Shown here piece after piece: positions 24,205-32,179 of a DNA stretch of 64,000 nucleotides. A model generated the notes under the pieces. The model worked only from the letters and a program-made list of their open reading frames with translations, was not told where the DNA came from and made no database searches. The number at the start of each line of letters is the position of its first letter. Within the stretch, counting starts at the first letter, position 1. Source of the DNA: Flavimobilis rhizosphaerae (GTDB taxonomy: Bacteria; Actinomycetota; Actinomycetes; Actinomycetales; Cellulomonadaceae); contig NZ_JACZDF010000001.1 in assembly GCF_014852685.1 (NCBI RefSeq), positions 620,001-684,000 of the forward strand. The letters are read 5' to 3'. The translations under genes were made by a program, and so were the position numbers.

Positions 24205-25170
24205 GTGCGCCTCCTCGCGGTCCACGCCCACCCCGACGACGAGACCCTGTCCACAGGGCCTCTGCTCGCGGCATGGGCGCGGACGGGGGAGGCGTTCGTC
24301 GTCACGTGCACGCGCGGCGAGCGCGGGGAGGTCCTTGGGCCGCACCGCGCTCTCGAGGGCGACGGCCCCGCGCTCGCGGCGCACCGCGAGACCGAGCTCG
24401 CGACGGCGCTCGCCGCGCTCGGCGTTCACGGCCACGCGTTCCTCGACGCCCTGCCCGTCCCTGCGGGGGCGCGGGCGCTTCCGGGGACAGTCGCCGACTC
24501 GGGGATGCGGTGGGTCGACGTCCCGGGCGGCACCGCGGGTCCCGCCGACGACGGGGGCCCGGACGCCCTGACGAGCGTGCCGCTCGACGACGCGGCCACC
24601 GTGCTCGCGGCGCACGTGAGAGCGCTCGCGCCCGACGTCGTCGTCACGTACGACGCCGGCGGCGGCTACGGCCACCCCGACCACGTGCGCACGCACGAGG
24701 TGACGGTGCGGGCGCTCGCGCTGCTCGCCGCGGCGGGCGACGACGTCCCGCCGCTCCTGTGCCCGTCGACGCCGCCCGCGACGGACGTCACCGTGCGCGC
24801 ACACCTCGCCGGCGCGCCCTGGGTCACGGACGTGCGCGCGGCTCACGGGCTCAGCCTGCCCGCCGCGGACAGCCCGCCCGCCGTCGTCGCCGACCGCGAG
24901 ATCGTCGTCGAGGTCGACCTCGCGCCCGTGCTCGACGCGGTGCTCGGCGCGCTCCGCGCGCATGCGACCCAGGTGACGGCCGTGACCGCCGCCCCGTCCT
25001 CGGACGAGGTGCTTGCGGCCGTCTTCGCACTCTCGAACCTCGTCGTCCAGGGACTGCCGCGCACCGCGACCTACGCGCTGCTCGGCGCGGACGGCCACCG
25101 TCCGGCCGCCCCCGGCACGACGCGCTGGACGCGCGCGATCCTCCCTCCCGGCGTCCGACGGGTAGCGTGA
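24205..25170 (+). CDS. mshB: MshB-like PIG-L deacetylase (mycothiol biosynthesis)
   Basis: 321 residues, PIG-L fold. Zinc and catalytic motif HAHPDDE at 7-13, and the second zinc motif GGGYGHPDHVRTH near 151-163. Length and motifs fit 1D-myo-inositol 2-acetamido-2-deoxy-glucopyranoside deacetylase, the second step of mycothiol synthesis, rather than the shorter LmbE or mycothiol S-conjugate amidase types. The start is GTG 24205. The gene lies between typA and a small membrane protein, the usual actinobacterial order. Confidence 0.85.
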   Translation: MRLLAVHAHPDDETLSTGPLLAAWARTGEAFVVTCTRGERGEVLGPHRALEGDGPALAAHRETELATALAALGVHGHAFLDALPVPAGARALPGTVADSGMRWVDVPGGTAGPADDGGPDALTSVPLDDAATVLAAHVRALAPDVVVTYDAGGGYGHPDHVRTHEVTVRALALLAAAGDDVPPLLCPSTPPATDVTVRAHLAGAPWVTDVRAAHGLSLPAADSPPAVVADREIVVEVDLAPVLDAVLGALRAHATQVTAVTAAPSSDEVLAAVFALSNLVVQGLPRTATYALLGADGHRPAAPGTTRWTRAILPPGVRRVA

Positions 25171-25174
25171 ACGG

Positions 25175-25582
25175 ATGACGCCGCACCGGATCCTCCACCT
25201 GCTCGCCGCGCTCGCCGTCGGGGCGACCGTCGGCGCGCTCGGAACCTTCGGGCACCGGTCCCTCGTGCCGTGGGGACTCGTCCTCGGGATCATCGCGAGC
25301 GTCGCGGCGGCCGTCTGGCTCCGCGCGACCTTCGGCCCCATGCCCGTCATGGCGTACGTCGTCGGCTGGGTCGTCGCCGTCCAGGTGCTCGCCGCGGGCG
25401 GCCCGGGCGGGGACACGCAGGTCGTTGCCGACACGACCGGGTACGTGTGGGTGTACGGCACCGTCCTCCTCGTCATCGCGACGCTGTGGCTGCCGCGTTC
25501 ATGGTTCGCGGACGTCGAGGCAAGGTGGCCAGGAGCACGTCGAGGGGTCCCAACGGCCGCCGACGGTCAGAACGTAGGATGA
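25175..25582 (+). CDS. Small integral membrane protein next to mshB
   Basis: 135 residues with four predicted membrane helices (about 5-24, 31-51, 58-78, 93-111) and a short hydrophilic tail. Proteins of this type commonly follow mshB in Actinobacteria (I recall them as DUF6113), function unknown. It begins four bases after the mshB stop, so the two are co-transcribed. Confidence 0.75.
   Translation: MTPHRILHLLAALAVGATVGALGTFGHRSLVPWGLVLGIIASVAAAVWLRATFGPMPVMAYVVGWVVAVQVLAAGGPGGDTQVVADTTGYVWVYGTVLLVIATLWLPRSWFADVEARWPGARRGVPTAADGQNVG
25575..25580 (+). promoter_or_regulatory. Probable -10 element of the VanW-family gene
   Basis: TAGGAT overlapping the end of the small membrane protein gene, 70 bases before the VanW-family ATG. 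No convincing -35. Confidence 0.35.
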
Positions 25583-25649
25583 TCGCGCGCAGCAGGGAGC
25601 GCACCAGGGGGCGTGGCCACGTGCCACGACGGCAGGAACGGATGAACGT

Positions 25650-27437
25650 ATGACGCAGGACCGCACCGGGACCGGAGCACAGAAGGGCTCTCCGCTCGAC
25701 AAGTTCGAGGCGGAGGCACCCAAGGAACGCACGGGCCGCGGCCTCAAGGTCGCGCTGTGGACCGCGCTCGGCCTCGTCGTCCTCGCAGGAGGGTACGTCA
25801 CCGCGCAGGTCGTCACGGCCGACCAGATTCCCCGCGGCACGACCGTCGCGGGAGTCGACATCGGCGGCAGGAGCCGCGCCGACGCCGTCGCGCTGCTCGA
25901 CGCGCAGCTCGGGAAGCGCGCGACCGCCCCGATCACCGTCACCGCGGGGGAGCTCACGTCCGAGCTCGACCCCGTGGAGGCAGGGCTCGGCCTCGACGCC
26001 CGCGGCACGGTCGCAGGCCTCACCGGGTTCTCGCTCGCTCCCGCCGACCTCGTCCGCTCCCTCTTCGGCGGCGACGAGATCGCACCGTCGATCACTCTCG
26101 ACGACGAGCTGCTCCGCAAGGAGATCGGCGAGACCGCCGAGAGCCTGCGGACCGAGCCCGTCGACGGCAAGGTCGCGTTCGTCGACGGCCGCGTCGAGGC
26201 GGTCCCCGCCGTCCCGGGGCTCGAGGTCGACCTCGAGCGCGCGCGGACGAAGATCCTTGACGCCTACCTCACGGTCACCGGTCCCGTGGACCTGCCGACC
26301 GCCGAGGTCGAGCCGGCGATCACCCAGGCCGAGACTGACGCCGCGCAGAAGACCGGCACGGCGCTCGTCTCCGCGCCCGTCCGCGTCGAGGTCGACGGGC
26401 AGAAGGCCGAGCTTCCCATCTCCGTGCTCGGCGCGGCCGCGACGTTCGTCGCGAAGGACGGGACCCTCACGCTCGACCTCGACAAGGACACGCTCGCGAA
26501 GGCCGTCCTCGACCGGACGAGCGACCTCGAGACCAAGGCCACGGCCGCGAAGTTCGTCTTCAAGGACGGCAAGCCCACGATCTCGGGCGGGAAGTCGGGG
26601 CTCGCGCTCGACCGCGACGCGCTCGCCGCGTCCGTCCTCGCAGCCGGGACAGGTCCCGGGACGCGCACCGCGACGGCCGCGCTCGTCGAGACCGAGTCCG
26701 AGAGCTCCCGCAAGGCGCTCGAGGAGCTCGGGGTGAAGAAGGTCGTCGCGGAGTTCTCGACGTCGCTCGCCGACTCGTACGCGGCACGCAACGCGAACCT
26801 CACGCTCGCCGCGAAGAAGATCACGGGCCAGCTCATCAAGCCGGGCGAGGAGTGGTCGCTCACCGAGACGCTCAGCCCCATCACTCGCGAGGCGGGCTAC
26901 GTCAACGCGGGTGTCATCGACCGGGGGCGCCTCCAGGACGGCGTGGGCGGCGGCCTCTCGCAGATGGCGACGACGACGTACAACGCGTTCTTCTTCGCGG
27001 GCGTCGACATACTCGAGCACCGCCCGCACAGCTTCTACTTCTCGCGCTATCCCGAGGGGCGCGAGTCGACGATGTACGTCGGGTCGATCGACATGCGCAT
27101 CAAGAACGACACCCCGTACGGCATCCTGATGCAGTCCTGGGTGAAGGACGGCAAGGTCACCGTCAAGCTCTGGTCGACGCCCCACTACACGGTGAAGTCG
27201 TCGACGTCGCCGCGTCGTGACGTCGTCCAGCCGCGGACGGTCTACTCGACCGAGAAGGGCTGCATCGCGCAGGGGGCCGGCCAGCCGGGCTTCGCTGTGA
27301 CCGTGACGCGCAAGGTGTCGCTCGACGGCACGGTCGTCAAGGACGAGTCGAACGCGTGGCGTTACACGCCGCAGAACCGTTATGTGTGCGGTCCCGACCC
27401 GGCGACGCAGAAGCCCAAGAAGTCCGACGACGACTGA
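25650..27437 (+). CDS. VanW-family membrane-anchored protein
   Basis: 595 residues. A short cytoplasmic N-terminus and one membrane helix (about 33-54) are followed by two peptidoglycan-binding-type repeats (VAGVDIGGRSRADAVALLDA and the matching 250-350 region), then the VanW domain (about 370-530) with NLTLAAKKITGQLIKPGEEW, GGGLSQMATTTYNAFFFAG and SFYFSRYPEGREST. The tail is lysine/aspartate-rich. The domain is named after vancomycin clusters but is common in Actinobacteria, and its chemistry is unknown; a cell-envelope role is inferred from topology. It does not by itself imply glycopeptide resistance. Confidence 0.85.
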   Translation: MTQDRTGTGAQKGSPLDKFEAEAPKERTGRGLKVALWTALGLVVLAGGYVTAQVVTADQIPRGTTVAGVDIGGRSRADAVALLDAQLGKRATAPITVTAGELTSELDPVEAGLGLDARGTVAGLTGFSLAPADLVRSLFGGDEIAPSITLDDELLRKEIGETAESLRTEPVDGKVAFVDGRVEAVPAVPGLEVDLERARTKILDAYLTVTGPVDLPTAEVEPAITQAETDAAQKTGTALVSAPVRVEVDGQKAELPISVLGAAATFVAKDGTLTLDLDKDTLAKAVLDRTSDLETKATAAKFVFKDGKPTISGGKSGLALDRDALAASVLAAGTGPGTRTATAALVETESESSRKALEELGVKKVVAEFSTSLADSYAARNANLTLAAKKITGQLIKPGEEWSLTETLSPITREAGYVNAGVIDRGRLQDGVGGGLSQMATTTYNAFFFAGVDILEHRPHSFYFSRYPEGRESTMYVGSIDMRIKNDTPYGILMQSWVKDGKVTVKLWSTPHYTVKSSTSPRRDVVQPRTVYSTEKGCIAQGAGQPGFAVTVTRKVSLDGTVVKDESNAWRYTPQNRYVCGPDPATQKPKKSDDD

Positions 27438-27467
27438 GACACCGCCCTGCCTGCGGCGTCCGCTCGG

Positions 27468-27473
27468 TAGGAT
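27468..27473 (+). promoter_or_regulatory. Probable -10 element of the ACT protein-pheA-tyrA block
   Basis: TAGGAT 49 bases before the start of the ACT-domain gene, in the 84-bp gap after the VanW-family gene. Confidence 0.4.
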
Positions 27474-27521
27474 CGCTGCGCGGCCCGTCCTGGGCCACCA
27501 GCAGCGGGAGGGACGGCAGCG

Positions 27522-28391
27522 ATGCTCGGCAGGAGCGAACGGGAGTCGGGCGCGCACGCCCTCGCGGCGGCGCGCCAGGGCGCGTGGGACACGCACGAGA
27601 ACCTCGACGAGCCGAGCGATCTGCTCGACCTCGGCGCGATGACGGCCGCGCTCGCGACGGTCTCCCGCATCGAGGGGCTGCGCGGCGTCATGCACGTCGG
27701 CCACCCGGCCGCGCCCGACCACGACCTCGAGCGTGCGCTCCTTGCGAGCTCCGCGTCGCTGCGGGTCACGGCCGTCGAGGCCGTCGCGTCCCGCTGGGTG
27801 TGGGTCGCGCGCGGCACGGAGCTCGACGGGCACGTCGTCGTCGACGAGGCGGGCATGCGGGACTGCCGCCACCAGCTGCGGACCCTCGGCGCGAGCCCCC
27901 ACCTCGTGCCTGCCCGCACGCCGCTCGCGGAGCGCGTCGCGCTCGCGGGGGAGCACGGGTCGCTCGTCGTCGAGCGTGACCACGTGCCCGACGGTTTCAC
28001 CGAGGTCGCCGGGTCGTCCGCGCTGAGCGAGCGCGCCCCGCTCTGGTACGGCCTCGTCGAGCCGGTTCCCGAGCCCGCGGACTTCGACGCGCCCGCGCAG
28101 GTGTGGCTCGCGTTCGGGCCGCGCGACGACCACAAGGGGTCGCTCAAGCTCACGCTGTCGCTCGTCTCGGAGGCCGGCATCGACCTCCAGCACCTGCGGT
28201 CGCAGCCGTCGGCCGACGGCCCGCACGTCTTCTTCGCGTCGTTCTCCGTGCCGACGTCGGCGCCGCTGCGCGCGCTCAAGGCCGATCTGTCGGAGCGGGG
28301 CGTCGCGCACCGCGTGCTCGGTGTCATGGCTGGTGAGGTCTTCGAGCCCGGGCCGGCCGCGGTCGAGCCCGTGTGGACGTCGAGGGACTGA
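27522..28391 (+). CDS. ACT-like domain protein upstream of pheA
   Basis: 289 residues with GAGGGA before the ATG. The C-terminal part (about 200-275) reads like an ACT domain: HKGSLKLTLSLVSEAGIDLQ followed by LRSQPSADGPHVFFASF resembles the phenylalanine-binding ESRP region of prephenate dehydratases. The N-terminal 190 residues (NLDEPSDLLDLGAMTAALAT, ASLRVTAVEAVASRWVWVAR) match no enzyme I recognise. Sitting nine bases upstream of pheA, it may be a regulatory or chorismate-pathway accessory protein. The alternative is a diverged, inactive prephenate dehydratase paralogue. Confidence 0.6.
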   Translation: MLGRSERESGAHALAAARQGAWDTHENLDEPSDLLDLGAMTAALATVSRIEGLRGVMHVGHPAAPDHDLERALLASSASLRVTAVEAVASRWVWVARGTELDGHVVVDEAGMRDCRHQLRTLGASPHLVPARTPLAERVALAGEHGSLVVERDHVPDGFTEVAGSSALSERAPLWYGLVEPVPEPADFDAPAQVWLAFGPRDDHKGSLKLTLSLVSEAGIDLQHLRSQPSADGPHVFFASFSVPTSAPLRALKADLSERGVAHRVLGVMAGEVFEPGPAAVEPVWTSRD

Positions 28392-28399
28392 GCGGCGCC

Positions 28400-29320
28400 G
28401 TGGCCTCGCTCGCGTACCTCGGCCCTGAGGGCACCTTCACGCATGCGGCGGCGCTCGCGCTGCCCGGCCGCGGCACGCCCGTCCCGCGGCCGCTCGTCAC
28501 GGACGTCTACGACGACGTCGCGGCAGGCCGCGCGGACGCGGGCGTCGTCGCGATCGAGAGCTCGGTCGAGGGGTACGTCGTGCCGTCGCTCGACGCGATC
28601 GTCGCGGCGCGCGACGTCGTCGCGGTCGACGAGGTGACGGTCGACGTCGCGTTCGACGCGTTCACGCACCCCGACGCGGTGACGCCGACCGAGGTGACGG
28701 CGCACCCGCACGGGCTCGCGCAGTGCGCCGCGTGGATCGCCGCGCGGGGACTCACGGCCGTGCCGGCGTCGTCGAACTCGGCCGCGTGCCGGGACGTGCA
28801 GCCGCACCAGGTCGCGCTCGGGCCGACGCTGTGCGGTGAGCTCTACGGGCTCACGACCCTCGCGCGCGGCGTGCAGGACTTCGCGGGCGCGCGGACGAGG
28901 TTCCTCGTCGTCACGGACCGTGGGGCGGCGCGCGCCGAGCTCGGCGCTCGTCATGACGACGGCGGCGCGTGGCGGACCATGCTCGCGATCACGCCGCACG
29001 AGATCGGTCCGGGGGTCCTCGCGCGCATCACGGCGGCGTTCGGGGAGCGGGGCGTCAACATGTCCTCGCTCATCACGCGGCCGCTCAAGGCGCAGGAGGG
29101 CACGTACGTCTTCGTCGTGACGCTTGACGGTGCGCCGTGGGAGGAGGGTGTGCGTCCGCTCCTCGCGCAGCTGCTCGGGGCGGGGGACTCGCTCAAGACG
29201 CTCGGGGTGTTCCCGGCGCGGCCCGGGACGGACGCGGGCTTCGACACGTCGCGCGTCCCCGCCGGTTCGGTGCGTGCTGGGGACGATGACGTGACGCTCG
29301 CGCGGGAGCTCCTGTGGTGA
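28400..29320 (+). CDS. pheA: Prephenate dehydratase
   Basis: 306 residues. The N-terminus ASLAYLGPEGTFTHAAALAL is the family signature. IESSVEGYVVPSLDAIV, ASSNSAACRDVQPHQVAL and the TRF motif in GARTRFLVVTD form the catalytic region. The ACT regulatory domain (about 195-270: ITPHEIGPGVLARITAAFGE, GVNMSSLITRPLKAQEGTY) should bind phenylalanine for feedback control. It converts prephenate to phenylpyruvate. GTG 28400 gives the conserved start; an in-frame GTG at 28373 inside the previous gene is the alternative. The stop overlaps the tyrA start. Confidence 0.93.
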   Translation: MASLAYLGPEGTFTHAAALALPGRGTPVPRPLVTDVYDDVAAGRADAGVVAIESSVEGYVVPSLDAIVAARDVVAVDEVTVDVAFDAFTHPDAVTPTEVTAHPHGLAQCAAWIAARGLTAVPASSNSAACRDVQPHQVALGPTLCGELYGLTTLARGVQDFAGARTRFLVVTDRGAARAELGARHDDGGAWRTMLAITPHEIGPGVLARITAAFGERGVNMSSLITRPLKAQEGTYVFVVTLDGAPWEEGVRPLLAQLLGAGDSLKTLGVFPARPGTDAGFDTSRVPAGSVRAGDDDVTLARELLW

Positions 29321-30366
29321 GCGGGCGCGCCCCCGGGGCGACCTCCGCGTCGTCTGACGTGTCCTCCGACGCGGCGGCTCCTCGGGAGGGGGTGCCGGTG
29401 CGTCGCGTCGGCGTCGTCTCCCTCGGGCTCATCGGCGGCTCGGTCGCGCGGCGTCTCGTCGCGGCTGGCGTCGAGGTGCACGCGTGGAACCCGTCGCTGC
29501 CGGCGCTCGAGGCCGCGGCGGTCGACGGCGTCGTGCCTGCGCGCACGATCGCCGAGCTCTGCGCGGCGGAGCCCGACGTGCTGCTGCTCGCGCCGCCGCT
29601 GCGCGCGATGGCGGACGTCGCGCACGAGGTCGCCGCGCACGTGCGCGGCGGGACGGTCGTCACGGACGCCGGCTCGGTCAAGGGGGCGGTCGCGCGCGTC
29701 GTGCGCGAGGCCGGTCTCGCCGCACGGTTCGTGGGCGCGCACCCCATGGCGGGGACGGAGCAGGCAGGTTACGCGGCCTCGGACGCGACGCTGCTCGACG
29801 GCGCCCGGTGGGCGCTCACGCTCGAGGACGACACGCGGCTCGACGCGTTCTGCCGCGTCGCGCAGCTCGTCACGGGACCGCTCGGCGGGGTCGTGAGGGT
29901 GACGACGCCCGCGGTGCACGACGAGGCCGTTGCGCTCGTCAGCCATGTCCCGCACGTCGTCGCGAGCGAGCTGCTGCGGCTCGTCGGCGGCTCGGACCAC
30001 GCGGACCTCGCGCTTGCGCTCGCGGCGGGGTCCTTCCGCGACGGAACGCGCGTCGCGGGCACGCACCCGCGCCGCACCGAGGCGATGGTGACGGACAACG
30101 CGGCCGCGGTCGCGCCCGTCCTGCGGCGAGCGGCTGCGGACCTCGTGGCGCTCGCGGAGCGGCTCGAGGCGGGGGAGCCGGTCGGTTCGTTCTTCGACGA
30201 CGCGGCGGCGGTGCGCGCCGGGGCCCGCGTCGCGGGTCCGGACGACGCCCGGACGACGCTGACGCTCGACCCTGCGACGTGGCAGGCGGAGCTCCTCGCG
30301 CACCCGACGTCGCTCGTCGTCGGGGCCGATGAGCGCACGCGCACCCTCACGCTCACGAACCCCTGA
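29314..30366 (+). CDS. tyrA: Prephenate dehydrogenase
   Basis: 350 residues from GTG 29314, or 322 from GTG 29398, which has the better RBS (GGGAGGGGG) and begins directly at the Rossmann fold. The NAD(P) site is VGVVSLGLIGGSVARRL. The catalytic region includes GAHPMAGTEQAGYAASD and TPAVHDEAVALVSHVPHVVA, with the conserved substrate-binding histidines. It oxidatively decarboxylates prephenate to 4-hydroxyphenylpyruvate for tyrosine. The C-terminal 60 residues are not a full ACT domain. It forms a translationally overlapping pair with pheA, splitting the prephenate branch point. Confidence 0.92.
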   Translation: MVSGRAPGATSASSDVSSDAAAPREGVPVRRVGVVSLGLIGGSVARRLVAAGVEVHAWNPSLPALEAAAVDGVVPARTIAELCAAEPDVLLLAPPLRAMADVAHEVAAHVRGGTVVTDAGSVKGAVARVVREAGLAARFVGAHPMAGTEQAGYAASDATLLDGARWALTLEDDTRLDAFCRVAQLVTGPLGGVVRVTTPAVHDEAVALVSHVPHVVASELLRLVGGSDHADLALALAAGSFRDGTRVAGTHPRRTEAMVTDNAAAVAPVLRRAAADLVALAERLEAGEPVGSFFDDAAAVRAGARVAGPDDARTTLTLDPATWQAELLAHPTSLVVGADERTRTLTLTNP

Positions 30367-30405
30367 CGTCCCGTCCGACGCCATCCATCCGACTCGTCGG
30401 CCCGG

Positions 30406-30424
30406 AGCACCGCTCGATGGTGCT
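30406..30424 (+). terminator. Weak hairpin after tyrA
   Basis: AGCACC and GGTGCT arms with a 7-base loop, 40 bases after the tyrA stop and just before the convergent small gene ends. Short stem, so tentative. Confidence 0.35.
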
Positions 30425-30430
30425 GGAGCC

Positions 30431-30703
30431 CTACGAGTCCGTGGGGGATGCCGCGTCGGGGGCGTGGCGCGGGCGACGCCGCGCGGGAGGCGGCGGTACG
30501 GGCTTGCCGATCGCGATCTCCGCGCCCGGCACCTCGACCTCCTCGCCCGATCGGGTCCGCAGGACGAGACCCGACGCGTCCGTGCGGACGATCTCGCCGA
30601 GGATGTCGGTGTAGCGGTGGGTGTCGCCCGAGATCGTGCGGCGCACCATGACGCGGGTCCCGACGGTCCAGGAGCGCCACGGGGGAAGGTCGGGGGAGGT
30701 CAC
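30431..30703 (-). CDS. Conserved small beta-rich protein
   Basis: 90 residues: WTVGTRVMVRRTISGDTHRY, then TDILGEIVRTDASGLVLRTR and EVEVPGAEIAIGKPVPPPP. The pattern is that of a small SH3-like barrel domain also found fused to some actinobacterial GNAT acetyltransferases (stand-alone forms I recall as DUF6725). Function unknown. The start is GTG 30703. No Shine-Dalgarno is present, but TAGAAT lies six bases upstream (30710-30715), so the mRNA is probably leaderless. It is divergent from fdxA. Confidence 0.7.
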   Translation of the reverse strand: MTSPDLPPWRSWTVGTRVMVRRTISGDTHRYTDILGEIVRTDASGLVLRTRSGEEVEVPGAEIAIGKPVPPPPARRRPRHAPDAASPTDS

Positions 30704-30725
30704 GGACCGATTCTAGGACGACCAC

Positions 30726-30757
30726 CCTGCGGACACCTGGGGCCTGGTGTCCGCAGG
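30726..30757. promoter_or_regulatory. 12-bp palindrome shared by two divergent promoters
   Basis: Perfect 12-base arms (30726-30737 and 30746-30757) with an 8-base spacer sit between the divergent small-protein gene and fdxA. The leftward -10 is TAGAAT (30710-30715) and the rightward -10 is GATACT (30773-30778). Each -35 region would fall on an arm of the palindrome, the expected place for a repressor operator. It is not a terminator because neither transcript runs into it. Confidence 0.6.
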
Positions 30758-30807
30758 AGGGCGTCGGCGGGGGATACTGGAGCCTGAACTTTCAAGGAGG
30801 TCGGACC

Positions 30808-31128
30808 GTGACGTATGTGATCGCGCAGCCCTGCGTCGACGTCAAGGACAAGGCGTGCGTCGAGGAGTGCCCTGTCGACTGCATCTACGAGGGCAACCGC
30901 TCGCTGTACATCCACCCCGACGAGTGCGTCGACTGTGGTGCCTGTGAGCCTGTCTGCCCCGTGGAGGCCATCTACTACGAGGACGACGTCCCGGAGGAGT
31001 GGAGCGACTACTACGGCGCGAACGTCCACTTCTTCGACACGCTCGGCTCGCCGGGCGGTGCCGCGAAGATGGGTCTCATCGACATGGATCACCCGCTCAT
31101 CGCCGCGCTCCCGCCGCAGGCGGAGTGA
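30808..31128 (+). CDS. fdxA: 7Fe ferredoxin FdxA
   Basis: 106 residues, the standard length. The cysteines are C9, C17, C21, C25 and C40, C43, C46, C50, in the spacing (C-x7-C-x3-C-x3-C-P and C-x2-C-x2-C-x3-C-P) of [3Fe-4S][4Fe-4S] ferredoxins of Actinobacteria. EWSDYYGANVHFFDTLGSPG is the conserved C-terminal part. It is a cytosolic low-potential electron carrier, a plausible donor to the ferredoxin-type sulfite reductase at 36.7 kb and the P450 at 1.1 kb. The GTG start has a perfect AAGGAGG site. A palindrome and GATACT promoter lie just upstream; two hairpins follow. Confidence 0.96.
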   Translation: MTYVIAQPCVDVKDKACVEECPVDCIYEGNRSLYIHPDECVDCGACEPVCPVEAIYYEDDVPEEWSDYYGANVHFFDTLGSPGGAAKMGLIDMDHPLIAALPPQAE

Positions 31129-31132
31129 CGTC

Positions 31133-31196
31133 GCGCCCCGTGGGGCGCTGAGACTGGGCGCAGGAGCCGGACCGTCGACCGACGGTCTGGCTCCTG
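31133..31196 (+). terminator. Double hairpin terminator after fdxA
   Basis: A 7-bp hairpin (31133-31148) is followed by a 17-bp hairpin with one G-T pair (31161-31177 with 31180-31196, loop AC). Together they end the fdxA transcript. Confidence 0.8.
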
Positions 31197-31275
31197 CTGT
31201 CTGCGCGTGCGGCGTGACGGTCCCGCATCGCGGAACGGTGCGCACGGCATGCCGGGCGAGGCAGACGATCGGGAC

Positions 31276-32172
31276 GTGAATCTCCTCGTCGTGGGACGGG
31301 GCCCCGTGGCCCAGGTCCTCGCAGCCTCCGCCCGCCGCTCGACCGAGGTCGTCCTCGCGACGCGGGACGACGTCCCAGGCGTGATCGACCTCGACGTCGC
31401 GCGCCACGGCCGCGAGCCACGGCCGTCCCGGCGGACGACGCTGCCGACGCTTCCGCTCGCTGAGGCGTCCGCGCGCTCGTGGGACGTCGTGCTCACGACG
31501 GCGCCGGTCGACGCGGCCGCGCTCACGTCGCTGCTCGCGGCGTCGCCCGGCGCTGCGCTCGCGTCGGTCACGCAGGTGCCGTCCGAGGCCGACGCCCTCG
31601 CACAGGCGGCCGCCGGCCGGCCGTGGGGCCTTGTGGCACCGGGCTTCCTCGCGCAGGGGAGGGAGGCGGTGCGTTGGTGGCAGCCAGGCGGGCTGGGCGT
31701 CGGGCTCGCAGGGGAGGCGGCCGATGCGCTCCGGCTGGCCCTCGACCCGCAACGGCTGCGCCTCAGGGACGTCCCGGCGTTTGCTCCGCTGCACGCAGCC
31801 GTCGTCCCCATGGCGGCGGTCGCGGTCCTCGAGGCGCACGGGTGGCACCGGGGACGGGCTGCGGCGGACGCACGGCGCGTCGTCGCAGTCGTGCAGGAGG
31901 CGGGGCAGGCGCTCGCGGTCGCGTACGGCGGGCGGCCAGCGCGGGCGGCTGCGCCCGTCGTCTCGGCGGTCCTGCGGCTCCTGCACCGTGTGACGCCGTT
32001 CGACGTCGACGCGTACGCGCGCGACCACTTCGGGCGGCACGGCGCGCAGACGCGCACGCTGCTCGCCGACTGGGTGCGCCTGGGCGAGTGCTTCGACCGG
32101 CCGGCACGGACGACGGCCGCGCTGCTCGCCGAGCTGTGCGTCGCCGACGAGAGGCGCGCTGCGGCCGTCTGA
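31276..32172 (+). CDS. PanE/ApbA-like Rossmann protein
   Basis: 298 residues from GTG 31276 (in-frame ATG 31249 is an alternative with no better RBS). An N-terminal nucleotide-binding fold begins NLLVVGRGPVAQVLAASARR, where the usual G-x-G-x-x-G is G-R-G-P-V-A. A helical C-terminal domain follows, as in ketopantoate reductases (AVVPMAAVAVLEAHGWHRGR). Sequence is diverged and the catalytic lysine and glutamate of PanE cannot be placed, so the substrate is uncertain. It converges with the sirohaem synthase gene, stops only 7 bp apart. Confidence 0.55.
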   Translation: MNLLVVGRGPVAQVLAASARRSTEVVLATRDDVPGVIDLDVARHGREPRPSRRTTLPTLPLAEASARSWDVVLTTAPVDAAALTSLLAASPGAALASVTQVPSEADALAQAAAGRPWGLVAPGFLAQGREAVRWWQPGGLGVGLAGEAADALRLALDPQRLRLRDVPAFAPLHAAVVPMAAVAVLEAHGWHRGRAAADARRVVAVVQEAGQALAVAYGGRPARAAAPVVSAVLRLLHRVTPFDVDAYARDHFGRHGAQTRTLLADWVRLGECFDRPARTTAALLAELCVADERRAAAV

Positions 32173-32179
32173 CGTCGGG

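Noticed and set aside
25650-27437. Vancomycin resistance gene
   Set aside because: The VanW domain is widespread in Actinobacteria and no vanHAX or vanRS genes are nearby.
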